A stretch of DNA of 64,000 bases, from assembly GCF_000970285.1 (NCBI RefSeq), contig NZ_CP009516.1, positions 2,025,036-2,089,035 of the forward strand, given 5' to 3'. Position 1 is the stretch's first letter. Each line of letters begins with the position of its first letter. The notes beneath the pieces were generated by a model. That model was not told the DNA's origin. It saw nothing but the letters and a program-made list of their open reading frames with translations, and ran no database searches. The position numbers were made by a program, and so were the translations under genes. The stretch is from Methanosarcina horonobensis HB-1 = JCM 15518 (GTDB lineage Archaea > Halobacteriota > Methanosarcinia > Methanosarcinales > Methanosarcinaceae). Positions 52,941-61,209 of this stretch are shown here, piece after piece.

Positions 52941-53179
52941 CAATAGCTGCTTAAATCCTGATTTTTCTGAAAAAATAAGAAATGTTTATATCTTTTGCTT
53001 CAGTTAGTAAGAATCAGAAATATTAATTTCATACTTCTGCTTGAAAAATCAGGTTCTTTGTTTTTCCTGTAAAGTGGGGTTAACCCCCTTATCTTTGAGA
53101 GTCAGAAGAACCTCAAGTTATACTGATCATGATTTATCTCCACCAGAATGTCTGTTAAGATTCCAGAAGGTGAACGAAA

Positions 53180-54001
53180 ATGAGCGAAATTGACTGGGAC
53201 TCTCCCGAAGGGGCCGAAAGGTATGACCGGAACTGTGATCATCAGTTCCAGAAAGGACATGTACTGATAGAAATGATGGGAATAAAGATAGGGGATTTCG
53301 TGCTTGACGTTGGCTGCGGAACCGGGCGGCAGGCCCTGAACGTCGCCGGAATTATTGGGCCGGCTGGCAAGCTCACGGGGATCGATCCTTCTTCATATCG
53401 CATTGAACTTGCACGAAAAAAGTTTGACGGAGATTCCTCAGGCAATGTCCGTTTTCTGGTAGGACAGGCTGAGGATCTAAGAGACGTACCGGATAACTCG
53501 ATAAACCATGCATATTTCTGCTCCTCATTCCACTGGGTTGATGATAAGAAAACCGCCCTTAATGAAATATATCGGGTGCTCAGGCCAGGGGGCATGGTTG
53601 GCATGACAACAATTGACAGAGACAGCCCCAACACGAAGAAGGCACTTGCAGACCCCATTCTCGCAAAATATGGCATCGAAAGGCACCATGAATGGCACAG
53701 GGGCATGAAAAAAGTAACTTCACAGGAACTCCATGATCTGCTTTCAGAAGCCGGCTTTACCGGCATCTCAATAGAGCCAAGGGCAGTCCCACGGAAGTAT
53801 AATTCACCAGAAGAGTTTTTGCAGCACTTGGAAGAGAAGGACAGCCCCGAAGGAGTGTTGAAGGACATTCCCGACGAGGTCAGGGAAAAGATCAGACAGG
53901 AAATTACCGAAGAATTCAGGAAAGCCCAGACCCCGGAAAGCACAGGTTTTGGGAATATTACGCTGTTTGCAATCGCAACAAAAGCGAAAGAAGAGATGTG
54001 A
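53180..54001 (+). CDS. SAM-dependent methyltransferase (Methyltransf_11/UbiE-like)
   Basis: 273 residues. Motif I VLDVGCGTGRQALNVAG (about 37-53), the acidic ribose-binding LTGIDPSSYRI, and VLRPGGMVGM near 135 give a class I methyltransferase of the UbiE/COQ5-like set. It methylates a small molecule; the substrate cannot be read. The C-terminal third (about 175-273) is charged. AAGGTGA precedes the ATG. Confidence 0.82.
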   Translation: MSEIDWDSPEGAERYDRNCDHQFQKGHVLIEMMGIKIGDFVLDVGCGTGRQALNVAGIIGPAGKLTGIDPSSYRIELARKKFDGDSSGNVRFLVGQAEDLRDVPDNSINHAYFCSSFHWVDDKKTALNEIYRVLRPGGMVGMTTIDRDSPNTKKALADPILAKYGIERHHEWHRGMKKVTSQELHDLLSEAGFTGISIEPRAVPRKYNSPEEFLQHLEEKDSPEGVLKDIPDEVREKIRQEITEEFRKAQTPESTGFGNITLFAIATKAKEEM

Positions 54002-54214
54002 AGGGATATAAAATCAATTAGCAGGGATACTTTTCAAGGTTTTTCACGGCTTAGAGATTATCCGAAAAGTAGTTACCTGTTATAACTTTTACAATATTCA
54101 ATATTCACAACCGGAATGGGTGCTCTGATATTATAGATTGTGACTTCTCAACATGTATTACTGACTTTTCGGATAGGCTCTTAAATGAAGGCTTTCCTTG
54201 ATCCTTAATTTACT

Positions 54215-54350
54215 TTAAAAACGTCGCTTTAATCAGAAATATCTTCCCACAAGAAAAAAGAATCGCTTAATCTAAAAAAGCCCTGCAAAGTGCCCTTTTT
54301 AAGGCTACAAAAATCACAGGTTTTTCAATTTCTCTTTTCTTATTCTTTAA
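54215..54350 (+). repeat. Interspersed hairpin repeat, 5' part
   Basis: AAAAACGTCGCTTTAATCAG, CTTCCCACAAGAAAAAAGAA and CCCTGCAAAGTGCCCTTTTT are present; the core stem is missing. It lies 135 bp before alcohol dehydrogenase copy 1. Confidence 0.68.
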
Positions 54351-54485
54351 TCAACAAAATCGGAGGAAAATAGAAATCCTCTAATAATACAAAATTTCTA
54401 TATGTTAAGATGTAGTTGCTGCAGAATGTGGGTTACTACGAAAAACATTGAAAAGTAATTATTTTGAAAAGGTTGGTGTGATAAT

Positions 54486-55547
54486 ATGAAAGGATTTGCA
54501 ATGCTTGAAATCGGAAAAGTGGGATGGATTGATGCTGAAAGACCTTCAGCAGGACCATATGATGCAATAGTGAGGCCTCTTGCGGTCGCGCCGTGTACAT
54601 CAGATATTCATACTGTCTGGGAAGGTGCGCTTGGAGACCGCAAAAACATGATTTTAGGACACGAAGCCGTAGGTGTTATAGATGAAATCGGATCAGAGGT
54701 CAAAGACTTCAAACCAGGCGATAAAGTAATTGTTCCTGCAATTACACCTGACTGGAGGTCCATGGAGGCACAGGATGGAGTACCTATGCACTCAAATGGA
54801 ATGCTTTCTGGATGGAAGTTTTCAAACTTCAAAAGTGGGGTTTTTGCAGAATGTTTCCATGTAAATGATGCAGACATGAATTTAGCTCTACTTCCAGAAG
54901 GAATGCCCCTCGAACAGGCTGTCATGCTATCAGATATGGCAACTACCGGAATACAGGGTGCAGAAATGGCAAAAATTAAAACGGGCTCTACAGTTGCAGT
55001 CATAGGAATTGGTCCCGTTGGTCTGATGGCAGTGGCAGGTGCAACTATTCTTGGTGCAGGCAGGCTCTTTGCAGTAGGAAGCCGGAAAGTCTCTGTTGAT
55101 CTTGCTCTGGAATACGGAGCATCTGAAATTATTGACTACAGAAAAGGTGGACTTGTTGAACAGATTCTTGAAAAGACGAATGGAAAAGGTGTGGATTCTG
55201 TAATCATAGCAGGAGGAAATGAAAACACAATTTCGGATGCAGTCAAAATTGTAAAACCTGGAGGCACTGTATCAAACGTCAACTACTACGGAACCGGAGA
55301 CATACTTCCCATTCCACGTATTGAATGGGGGTCGGGTATGGCTCACAAAGACATACGTGGAGGCCTGACAACCGGAGGTCGTCTGAGAATGGAAAGAATG
55401 GCAGACCTGTGTACCTATGGAAGAATAAAACCGGAAAAAATGGTCACCCATGTATTCGAAGGATTCGACAAAATGGAAGAAGCTCTTATGCTCATGAAAA
55501 ATAAACCAAGAGATCTGATCAAACCTGTTGTTCTTCTGGATGAATAA
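54486..55547 (+). CDS. Zinc-dependent NAD(P) alcohol dehydrogenase, copy 1
   Basis: 353 residues of the medium-chain family close to the tetrameric Thermoanaerobacter/Clostridium secondary alcohol dehydrogenases. Zinc site: Cys in APCTSD (37), His-Glu in GHEAVG (about 59-60) and Asp in LSDMATTG (about 150). Rossmann turn VAVIGIGPVGLMAV (about 174-187), with GSRK near 198 suggesting NADP(H). The structural zinc loop is absent, as in that subgroup. Would interconvert 2-propanol-type alcohols and ketones. A near-identical copy is at 61210-62271, with matching upstream DNA and terminators. Confidence 0.88.
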   Translation: MKGFAMLEIGKVGWIDAERPSAGPYDAIVRPLAVAPCTSDIHTVWEGALGDRKNMILGHEAVGVIDEIGSEVKDFKPGDKVIVPAITPDWRSMEAQDGVPMHSNGMLSGWKFSNFKSGVFAECFHVNDADMNLALLPEGMPLEQAVMLSDMATTGIQGAEMAKIKTGSTVAVIGIGPVGLMAVAGATILGAGRLFAVGSRKVSVDLALEYGASEIIDYRKGGLVEQILEKTNGKGVDSVIIAGGNENTISDAVKIVKPGGTVSNVNYYGTGDILPIPRIEWGSGMAHKDIRGGLTTGGRLRMERMADLCTYGRIKPEKMVTHVFEGFDKMEEALMLMKNKPRDLIKPVVLLDE

Positions 55548-55557
55548 GCGAGTCAAC

Positions 55558-55606
55558 TACCCCTCCCTAAACTTTTCGCAAAGCTCAAAGTTTTAAGGAA
55601 GGGGTA
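55558..55606 (+). terminator. Hairpin after alcohol dehydrogenase copy 1
   Basis: TACCCCTCCCTAAACTTTT pairs, with a few gaps, with CAAAGTTTTAAGGAAGGGG plus TA. The same structure with sequence changes follows copy 2 at 62282-62330. Confidence 0.6.
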
Positions 55607-55644
55607 TTCTCGCCTTATGCATAAAGGATTGATCAGATAGATGG

Positions 55645-55800
55645 ATAGAATCGTAAAAATCCTGCGAAGTATCACTTTTAAATCTGCAAAAGTCACGGTT
55701 TTTCCAATTTCACTTTTCTTAACGTTATCTCAACAAACTTATTCTGGGGAGATTTTAGTAGACTTCCGGCAGGAAAATATACCTCAAATGAGCTGAGTGA
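55645..55800 (+). repeat. Interspersed hairpin repeat, altered core
   Basis: CCTGCGAAGTATCACTTTTA, AATCTGCAAAAGTCACGG and AGTAGACTTCCGGCAGG; the second arm is not found. Confidence 0.7.
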
Positions 55801-55842
55801 AAAAAAAACTGCAACATCGGATAGATCAAAAATTTGCCAATA

Positions 55843-55869
55843 CCGATATATATTATGGGCATATATCGG
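55843..55869. promoter_or_regulatory. Inverted repeat upstream of the fic gene
   Basis: CCGATATAT (55843-55851) and ATATATCGG (55861-55869) are perfect complements 9 nt apart, ending 12 bp before the ATG at 55882. TACCGATA occurs again inside the start of the gene (about 55891). It overlaps any likely promoter and so looks like a repressor site. Confidence 0.55.
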
Positions 55870-55881
55870 ATATACAGAGTT

Positions 55882-56814
55882 ATGGCAGATACCGATACTC
55901 AACTGATTAAAGGAGAACTTCTTGCAAGAATAAGTGAAAAAATGAAGCAGCTAGACTCCATGCGGCCCATTCCGGCAGATGTTTTAGGCAGGCTCCATGA
56001 AGAGACGAGGTTAGTGCACACCTACCACTCGAACGCGATAGAAGGTAATACGCTAACACTCCAGGAAACAAAACTTATCCTGGAAGAAGGGCTGACTATT
56101 GGCGGGAAATCTCTCAGAGAGCATATTGAAGCGACAAATAACGCGAAAGCTTTTGACCGGATGGAAGAGCTGGCAAAGAAAAAATGTTCAATAGACCATA
56201 TCATAATTCAGGAAATCCATGAAATTGTAACCAGAGGCATACTTGAAGATGCAGGCAGATACCGCACCAGAAATGTGAGGATAACCGGTGCAGTAAAATC
56301 TTCGCCCGATTGGTCGAAGATAGCGAAACTGATGGATGAACTTATCGAAAAGATAACTGAAAACAGTGAGCATCCCATTGAAACAGCTTCCTTCCTGCAT
56401 CACAGGTTTGTAGAAATTCATCCATTCAGTGACGGAAACGGACGGGTAGCCCGGCTTCTCACAAATTTATATTTGATTGCAAGGGATTATCCTCCTGTCG
56501 TGCTCAAAAAAGAGGACAGGGGAAAATACTACAAATGCCTTAGAGCTGCAGATACTGGTAACTTGGGACCGTTTGCCAATTACATAGCAAAAGCCGTGGA
56601 TGAAAACTTGACCCTTTATCTCTCCATCTCAGGAGGAAACGACGAACTATTGCCTCTGAAAGAACTTGCCATGGAAACTCCTTATTCTCAGGAATACCTC
56701 AGCCTGCGGGCCAGACAGGGGCTTCTGGATGCAGTAAAAATAGGAAAAACATGGCACAGTTCAAAACATGCGGTTGGACAGTATCTATCCGAGCATGGAA
56801 AAAAGGATATTTGA
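55882..56814 (+). CDS. Fic-domain AMPylator-type protein
   Basis: 310 residues. The Fic motif HPFSDGNGRVARLL (about 179-192) gives the catalytic His and the phosphate-binding loop. Near the N-terminus HSNAIEGN (about 49-56) fits the inhibitory (S/T)xxxE(G/N) helix, so this is a class II Fic protein that holds itself in check. The C-terminal part (about 240-310) looks like a winged helix (SQEYLSLRARQGLLDAVKIG). It would transfer AMP or a similar group from a nucleotide to a protein target. The frame extends to 55834, but that would cover the inverted repeat. Confidence 0.86.
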   Translation: MADTDTQLIKGELLARISEKMKQLDSMRPIPADVLGRLHEETRLVHTYHSNAIEGNTLTLQETKLILEEGLTIGGKSLREHIEATNNAKAFDRMEELAKKKCSIDHIIIQEIHEIVTRGILEDAGRYRTRNVRITGAVKSSPDWSKIAKLMDELIEKITENSEHPIETASFLHHRFVEIHPFSDGNGRVARLLTNLYLIARDYPPVVLKKEDRGKYYKCLRAADTGNLGPFANYIAKAVDENLTLYLSISGGNDELLPLKELAMETPYSQEYLSLRARQGLLDAVKIGKTWHSSKHAVGQYLSEHGKKDI

Positions 56815-56821
56815 TTTCTGT

Positions 56822-56890
56822 GTTTTTAACAAACGTTTTCGGGGTAAATTTAAGCAGGCCACCGGCAGGAAAAATATATTTCAATTGTAT
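56822..56890 (+). repeat. Interspersed hairpin repeat, core fragment
   Basis: TTAACAAACGTTTTCGGGGT, AAGCAGGCCACCGGCAGG and the TATA-like tract, starting 8 bp after the fic stop codon. Confidence 0.66.
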
Positions 56891-56911
56891 TCTGTTTGTG
56901 GACTCTAATTT

Positions 56912-57142
56912 TCAGGAATCCTCTCCAATCCATTCTTCCCGAGAAATCCGGGCTTGTTTAAGAATTCTGGTCAAAAGGTCAACTCCGATTGTACCTTTAT
57001 TCGGATTGGGAATCGTCAAAACAAGATCTCCTTTTCTCATAAAAGGATGCTTTCCGCCAGAATAAGGCCCTTCAAATCCCAGTTCCTGTAGCCTTTTAAC
57101 AAAAGTTCGCCAATCGACAGGAACCAATTTAGACAACTGCAA
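56912..57142 (-). CDS. hicA: HicA-type toxin
   Basis: 76 residues: DWRTFVKRLQELGFEGPYSGGKHPFM, with the catalytic His in GGKHPFM, then KGDLVLTIPNPNKGTIGVDLLTRILKQARI. A complete mRNA interferase of a second HicAB group, unlike the one at 42657. Overlaps its hicB (57129-57380) by 14 nt, with the antitoxin gene first. Confidence 0.86.
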   Translation of the reverse strand: MQLSKLVPVDWRTFVKRLQELGFEGPYSGGKHPFMRKGDLVLTIPNPNKGTIGVDLLTRILKQARISREEWIGEDS

Positions 57143-57380
57143 TATCTCCCGGTTCTTTGATTATATGGTTTCCTATCCGGGGAAGAGGCAGTCTGTTTCT
57201 TAATCTGATGACAATCCATTCATCGATAACTTCTTCCAGGTTTCGGCGGCATTCTTCAAGGGTCTTGCCTGTAGCCCATACACCCTCAAGTTCGGGGACT
57301 TCTCCATAATAAGGTTCTTCGTCATCGATTATTTCGTATTTTGCCCTTTCAAGAGCTGCTTGGATATATTGTATAAGCAT
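57129..57380 (-). CDS. hicB: HicB-type antitoxin
   Basis: 83 residues: YIQAALERAKYEIIDDEEPY, then YGEVPELEGVWATGKTLEECRRNLEEVIDEWIV, the HicB RNase-H-like fold with its acidic, substrate-mimic surface. Placed upstream of and overlapping hicA. It belongs to the larger-opening subgroup and is not close to the HicB copies at 42-48 kb. AAGGAG lies about 8 nt before its ATG. Confidence 0.84.
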   Translation of the reverse strand: MLIQYIQAALERAKYEIIDDEEPYYGEVPELEGVWATGKTLEECRRNLEEVIDEWIVIRLRNRLPLPRIGNHIIKEPGDIAVV

Positions 57381-57509
57381 TGATAAGACTCCTTTCTGAA
57401 CTTTTGTGTATTCAGTTCTATGCTGTCTAGGTCTTATATAGATTCTATGGATCGATTGATTAAGTTTTGGTTTACTGTTACTGAACGATAAAGAAATACC
57501 TCTTTCTAA

Positions 57510-57632
57510 AAATTCTTTCTAAAAATGCAAGAATCACATGTTTTTGGTTCTTTTTTCTTACTTTTTTCTCAATAAACATGTTTAGGGAAGATTTAAGAGA
57601 ACCGCCTACAAAAAAATATGTTTAAACTGGAT
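57510..57632 (+). repeat. Interspersed hairpin repeat, decayed
   Basis: TGCAAGAATCACATGTTTTT, AATAAACATGTTTAGGG and AAGAGAACCGCCTACAAAAA; the most degenerate copy with a core. Confidence 0.55.
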
Positions 57633-57660
57633 TAAAAATAAGTTTGATGAGAACTACAAC

Positions 57661-57966
57661 TTAAACAAATTCGAAATCAGTGGAAGGTTTTTCAGCAATA
57701 GCCACATACATGATATGGAAACGTTTTAGGATCTTTCCAGTGAGGAGAATTGTCCCATCGTTTTACCATCTCATCCCCTTTTTGAAGGTGGTAGAAGTAC
57801 CGTCTGAAGTTTGACCCTGAACTTTCACTAATCTGCAACGTGTAACCGCCTTGAGGGTTACTCTAGCTTTTATTGCCTGAACAGGCGACTCAAAGATTGC
57901 TTTGATAACTTTTAATTCCAGAACAATATCGCCGGAAGAAAAAGCAGAAACAGTTTTGTTTGTCAT
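57661..57966 (-). pseudogene. Chimera of a broken TumE-like toxin and a hicB tail
   Basis: Starts MTNKTVSAFSSGDIVLELKVIKAIF, a close copy of the gene at 47466-47841. A one-base loss near 57848-57853 shifts the frame and gives a stop after 67 codons. In the original frame the toxin goes on as RYFYHLQKGDEMVKRWDNSP and KTFPYHV, and then switches to YVAIAEKPSTDFEFV, the tail of a HicB of the 42411 type. So the toxin was both frameshifted and fused to a piece of another antitoxin gene. Confidence 0.75.
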
Positions 57967-58237
57967 ATCTTAAATATATCCGTTAATTCGATACTTCTTT
58001 ATTTTCCTCTTTTCTCTATTTTTCTCTCAAAATATGAAAGAGACTACGGAGAAATTAAAGAAAATAGTCTTTAGGGTTGTTTTATTAATGTCAGAAAAGA
58101 TTGATTTGATTCCGCAAATGAAGACAAATATTTAAAGTAATTTAAAAAATGGTAAAACTTTTAATAGATAAACAGCCTAACCATTATTAATAAGTGGGGA
58201 ACGCTTTATAGAAAATATGTTGAGCGGAGAGTAAAAT

Positions 58238-58567
58238 ATGGAAAGATATAAAGGATTCAAGGTATGGGCTCAACAGAATCCAAATAACTTCTTACTTTTG
58301 TCATTTGGTTCTGTGATGAGCTTTTTATTGCTAGTAGGCACTATCATCGGACTTCTTGCAGGAGTTGGGATGATTGTAATGCCCAATGAAATTTCTCTAA
58401 CGATACTTGAATTAATCATTTGGTGCTTGTTAATGGTTCCACTCTCTGCTTGGGCACTGGAGATAAAGGGAAGAAGCAAATGGTGGTTGATCCTTTCAAT
58501 TGCGTGGTGGGGAGTCGTAATATTAGTGCTACTCAAAAACAACAACAAAGGAACTTCATGCGTTTAA
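58238..58567 (+). CDS. Small membrane protein, unknown
   Basis: 109 residues. Three hydrophobic segments (about 19-45, 52-70 and 80-97), with a short soluble start (MERYKGFKVWAQQNPNN) and a polar end (KNNNKGTSCV). I do not recognise a family. GGAGAG lies 8 nt before the ATG, and the stretch TTAATAAGTGGGG upstream is AT-rich enough for a promoter. No partner gene is evident. Confidence 0.65.
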   Translation: MERYKGFKVWAQQNPNNFLLLSFGSVMSFLLLVGTIIGLLAGVGMIVMPNEISLTILELIIWCLLMVPLSAWALEIKGRSKWWLILSIAWWGVVILVLLKNNNKGTSCV

Positions 58568-58684
58568 TGTAATTGCTTAACTTGTTGTTGCAAGGAACTA
58601 TTCAAATTTATAGCGAATATATTATCTTGAATCCAAGAAATCTCTCGATAACAAATCTTAAACCTATTGTCTTTTAATAGACGA

Positions 58685-58740
58685 GTTCGATCAAAAATCC
58701 TGCAAAATGTCCCTTATAAAGCTGCAAAATTACAGGTATG
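58685..58740 (+). repeat. Interspersed hairpin repeat, short fragment
   Basis: Only CCTGCAAAATGTCCCTTATA and AAGCTGCAAAATTACAGG remain. Confidence 0.6.
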
Positions 58741-58753
58741 TTTAAAAATCAAG

Positions 58754-59581
58754 TTAGAGAAATAATTCACCATTTGTCCAGAGTTCATCAAATTTTGTCT
58801 TGAATCGCTTTGCATATGATTCATTATATATTCTTGTCATACCGAGGTTTCTACTCATATTGAACTGGTCTTCAATATCGATCAGGGTTATCTTAGAATC
58901 GATGATTGTAAAATTGTATTCGGTTTCTAAAATTCTTACTTCCATCAGATCCTTAAAATCGCGTTTAAATGACAGATCTTCTATTGAATCAATAAGCTCT
59001 TTTAATGATGGCAGTAGTTGTGATCCCGGATCTAAAATTTTAACTTTTATGCCGCGCTGTACTAAACTCATATAAGCTTTGCTAAAGGTGGATACTGAGG
59101 CATCATACAGCTCCGATCTTCCAGGCTTGTACTTAATATGAATTACAACACACATTTCTTGCTCTATTTTCTCAAAAGATGAAGTCACCATTTCATTTAG
59201 TTCATTATTACGAAACCTGTCAGGCCAGAAGATAGTTTCAACATTTTGTGGGGAACTGTCGTTGCAAAGTTCCCTTTCGATTTCATCAAATGTTTCTTTG
59301 AGAATTTTTAGCTCATTGAGTGTTTCTTCCTCTTTTCTTTTGTACATGAGTTTAAATGCGCTTTTAGGATCAACCGCCCGGTATCTCTGTGGTCGTGATG
59401 GCTGGATTTCGACAAGCTCATAATTTTTGAGGGCTTTGAGAACCTCGTAGATCTTTCCTATAGGGACTTTCGATGCATGTGATAATTTGCTTGCTTCTAT
59501 AGAATCCTGTTTTAGAAGTGTCAGGTAAACTGAACTCTCATACCTGTTCAATCCAATTTTTGCAAGTAATTTTTCATCCAT
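58754..59581 (-). CDS. TrmB-family transcription regulator
   Basis: 275 residues. The N-terminal winged helix (IGLNRYESSVYLTLLKQDSI, then ASKLSHASKVPIGKIYEVLKALKNYELVEIQPSRPQRYRAV) is typical of TrmB proteins. A short coiled coil follows (about 80-105), and then a phospholipase-D-like effector region that in relatives binds a sugar or other small ligand. It is divergent from the methyltransferase at 59808, which it may control. GAACGATAT occurs twice in the space between (59630-59638 and 59718-59726) and could be the binding site. Confidence 0.83.
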   Translation of the reverse strand: MDEKLLAKIGLNRYESSVYLTLLKQDSIEASKLSHASKVPIGKIYEVLKALKNYELVEIQPSRPQRYRAVDPKSAFKLMYKRKEEETLNELKILKETFDEIERELCNDSSPQNVETIFWPDRFRNNELNEMVTSSFEKIEQEMCVVIHIKYKPGRSELYDASVSTFSKAYMSLVQRGIKVKILDPGSQLLPSLKELIDSIEDLSFKRDFKDLMEVRILETEYNFTIIDSKITLIDIEDQFNMSRNLGMTRIYNESYAKRFKTKFDELWTNGELFL

Positions 59582-59807
59582 CTTTTCACTACTTTTCAGT
59601 TTATTGTAGAGTAAAACGATTATCTTTCTGAACGATATTAAGACTACTGTTCAAGCATATGAAAGTGAAGTTGTTAAGTTAAAGGCTATACTGACCGAAT
59701 ACATTAGTTCGAATAAAAGAACGATATGTGACAAAGGTTACATTGAACCTATAGAAGAATAATAAGTAACAAACTCCATGAAATAATATGGGATAGAGTA
59801 GCTAAAA

Positions 59808-60530
59808 GTGGTCAAGATGATGTTTACAAAAAGTAACAAATATGATTTTGATTTTGTTAAAGAAAACATGATGGGACCAAACTCAATGAAGATTCTTGAA
59901 GAAGTGTCCGAATCTTTGAAATTTGAGAAAGGTATGAGAATACTTGATCTTGGTTGTGGGAGAGGGCTGACCTCAATATTCCTGGCAAAAGAATATGATG
60001 TTACAGTTTTTGCAACTGATCTCTGGATCAGTGCAACAGAGAACTATGAGAGAATTAAGTCAATGGGCCTGGAAGATAAAATAATCCCAATCCATGCCGA
60101 AGCACACAACCTACCTTTTGCAAATGAGTTTTTTGATCTTGCCATAAGCATAGATGCCTATCATTATTTTGGGATCGAAGCAGATTATTTGACAAAGTAT
60201 TTTGCTCCACTCGTAAAAAAAGGAGGGCAAATGGCAGTTGCAGTTCCGGGCTTGAAGCAGGAATTTACAAATGGAGTTCCAGCAGAATTAGTGCCATACT
60301 GGTTTGATGATATGACTTTAACTCTACACTCATACGATTGGTGGTATAATTTATGGAAAAGCTCTGATTTGGTAAGTATTAAAGAATGCAAAGAATTAAA
60401 TTGCTTAAAAGAATCCTGGCAGGATTGGCTTTCGTGTGATAACGATTATGCTCGTAGGGATATAGGAATGATGGAAGCTGAAGGTGGAAACTACTTTAAT
60501 CTGGTTTCAATCATAGCTACAAAGTTATGA
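59808..60530 (+). CDS. SAM-dependent methyltransferase
   Basis: Up to 240 residues. Motif I RILDLGCGRGLTSIFLAKEY (about 44-63), acidic VTVFATDLW, and the later FDLAISIDAYHYFG and LVKKGGQMAVAVPG give a class I small-molecule methyltransferase near the cyclopropane-synthase-like set. The C-terminal part is rich in Trp (SYDWWYNLWKSSD, ESWQDWLS). It may start at GTG 59808 or ATG 59817 or 59820. It is divergent from the TrmB-type regulator. Confidence 0.8.
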   Translation: MVKMMFTKSNKYDFDFVKENMMGPNSMKILEEVSESLKFEKGMRILDLGCGRGLTSIFLAKEYDVTVFATDLWISATENYERIKSMGLEDKIIPIHAEAHNLPFANEFFDLAISIDAYHYFGIEADYLTKYFAPLVKKGGQMAVAVPGLKQEFTNGVPAELVPYWFDDMTLTLHSYDWWYNLWKSSDLVSIKECKELNCLKESWQDWLSCDNDYARRDIGMMEAEGGNYFNLVSIIATKL

Positions 60531-60734
60531 TTCAAAATTTGTTGAGGAGCTCACGACCTGGCCTACAAAATTCCGTTCATTAACTTCCTTAGATCGGCAA
60601 TGAAATTATTCAAATTACAGGCGAAAAGAAACGAAAGTACTTTTCAAGTCACATTACTTACATTCTAAATAAATAAAGGAAAAAATGAGCGGATTGGAAA
60701 CTGCTACTTCTTCAATGTACGTTGTCGGGTTTTC

Positions 60735-60860
60735 GATTTCTTAATCATCCAAATGTATTTGGGGAAGATTTCAGCAGACTGCGGCAGGAAAAATATATTT
60801 TTAATGAATTGCTTTGAGGGAAGATTTTCATTCAATATTAGGAGGGGTCCGATTTCTGAC
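60735..60860 (+). repeat. Interspersed hairpin repeat, 3' half
   Basis: CAAATGTATTTGGGGAAG, CAGCAGACTGCGGCAGG, TATA-like tract and AAGATTTTCATTCAATATTA; second arm degenerate (GGAGGGGTC). First half of a tandem pair; no gene is present between 60531 and 61209. Confidence 0.7.
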
Positions 60861-60884
60861 AGCTTTCCTCGATCCCTATACACT

Positions 60885-61090
60885 AGAAAAACTTCACTCG
60901 AATCAGAAAAATCCCCCCGAGGGAAAAAGAATCGCTTAATCTAAAGAAGCCCTGCAAAGTACCCCTTCAAGACTGCAAAAATCACGGATCTTTTAATTTC
61001 ACCTTTCTTAACTTTATCTTAACAAACGTATTCGTGGTAGATCTAAGCAGACCGCTGGCAGGAAAAAAATATTTTAACTGAATTGAATTG
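60885..61090 (+). repeat. Interspersed hairpin repeat, 5' part and core
   Basis: Directly follows the previous copy: TCACTCGAATCAGAAAAATC, CCCCCGAGGGAAAAAGAA, AAGCCCTGCAAAGTACCCCT and AAGCAGACCGCTGGCAGG. It ends about 120 bp before dehydrogenase copy 2; the second arm is missing. Confidence 0.76.
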
Positions 61091-61209
61091 AAAATAAAAC
61101 TCAAGTTTCCATCCTTAGTAATTATAAATACCACTACAGCAGATTAACATGGTGGGTTATTATAAAGGACATTGAAGAATAATTATTTTGAAAAGGTTGG
61201 TGGGATAAT

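Noticed and set aside
53242-53943. Minus-strand 233-codon frame
   Set aside because: Shadow of the methyltransferase at 53180-54001.
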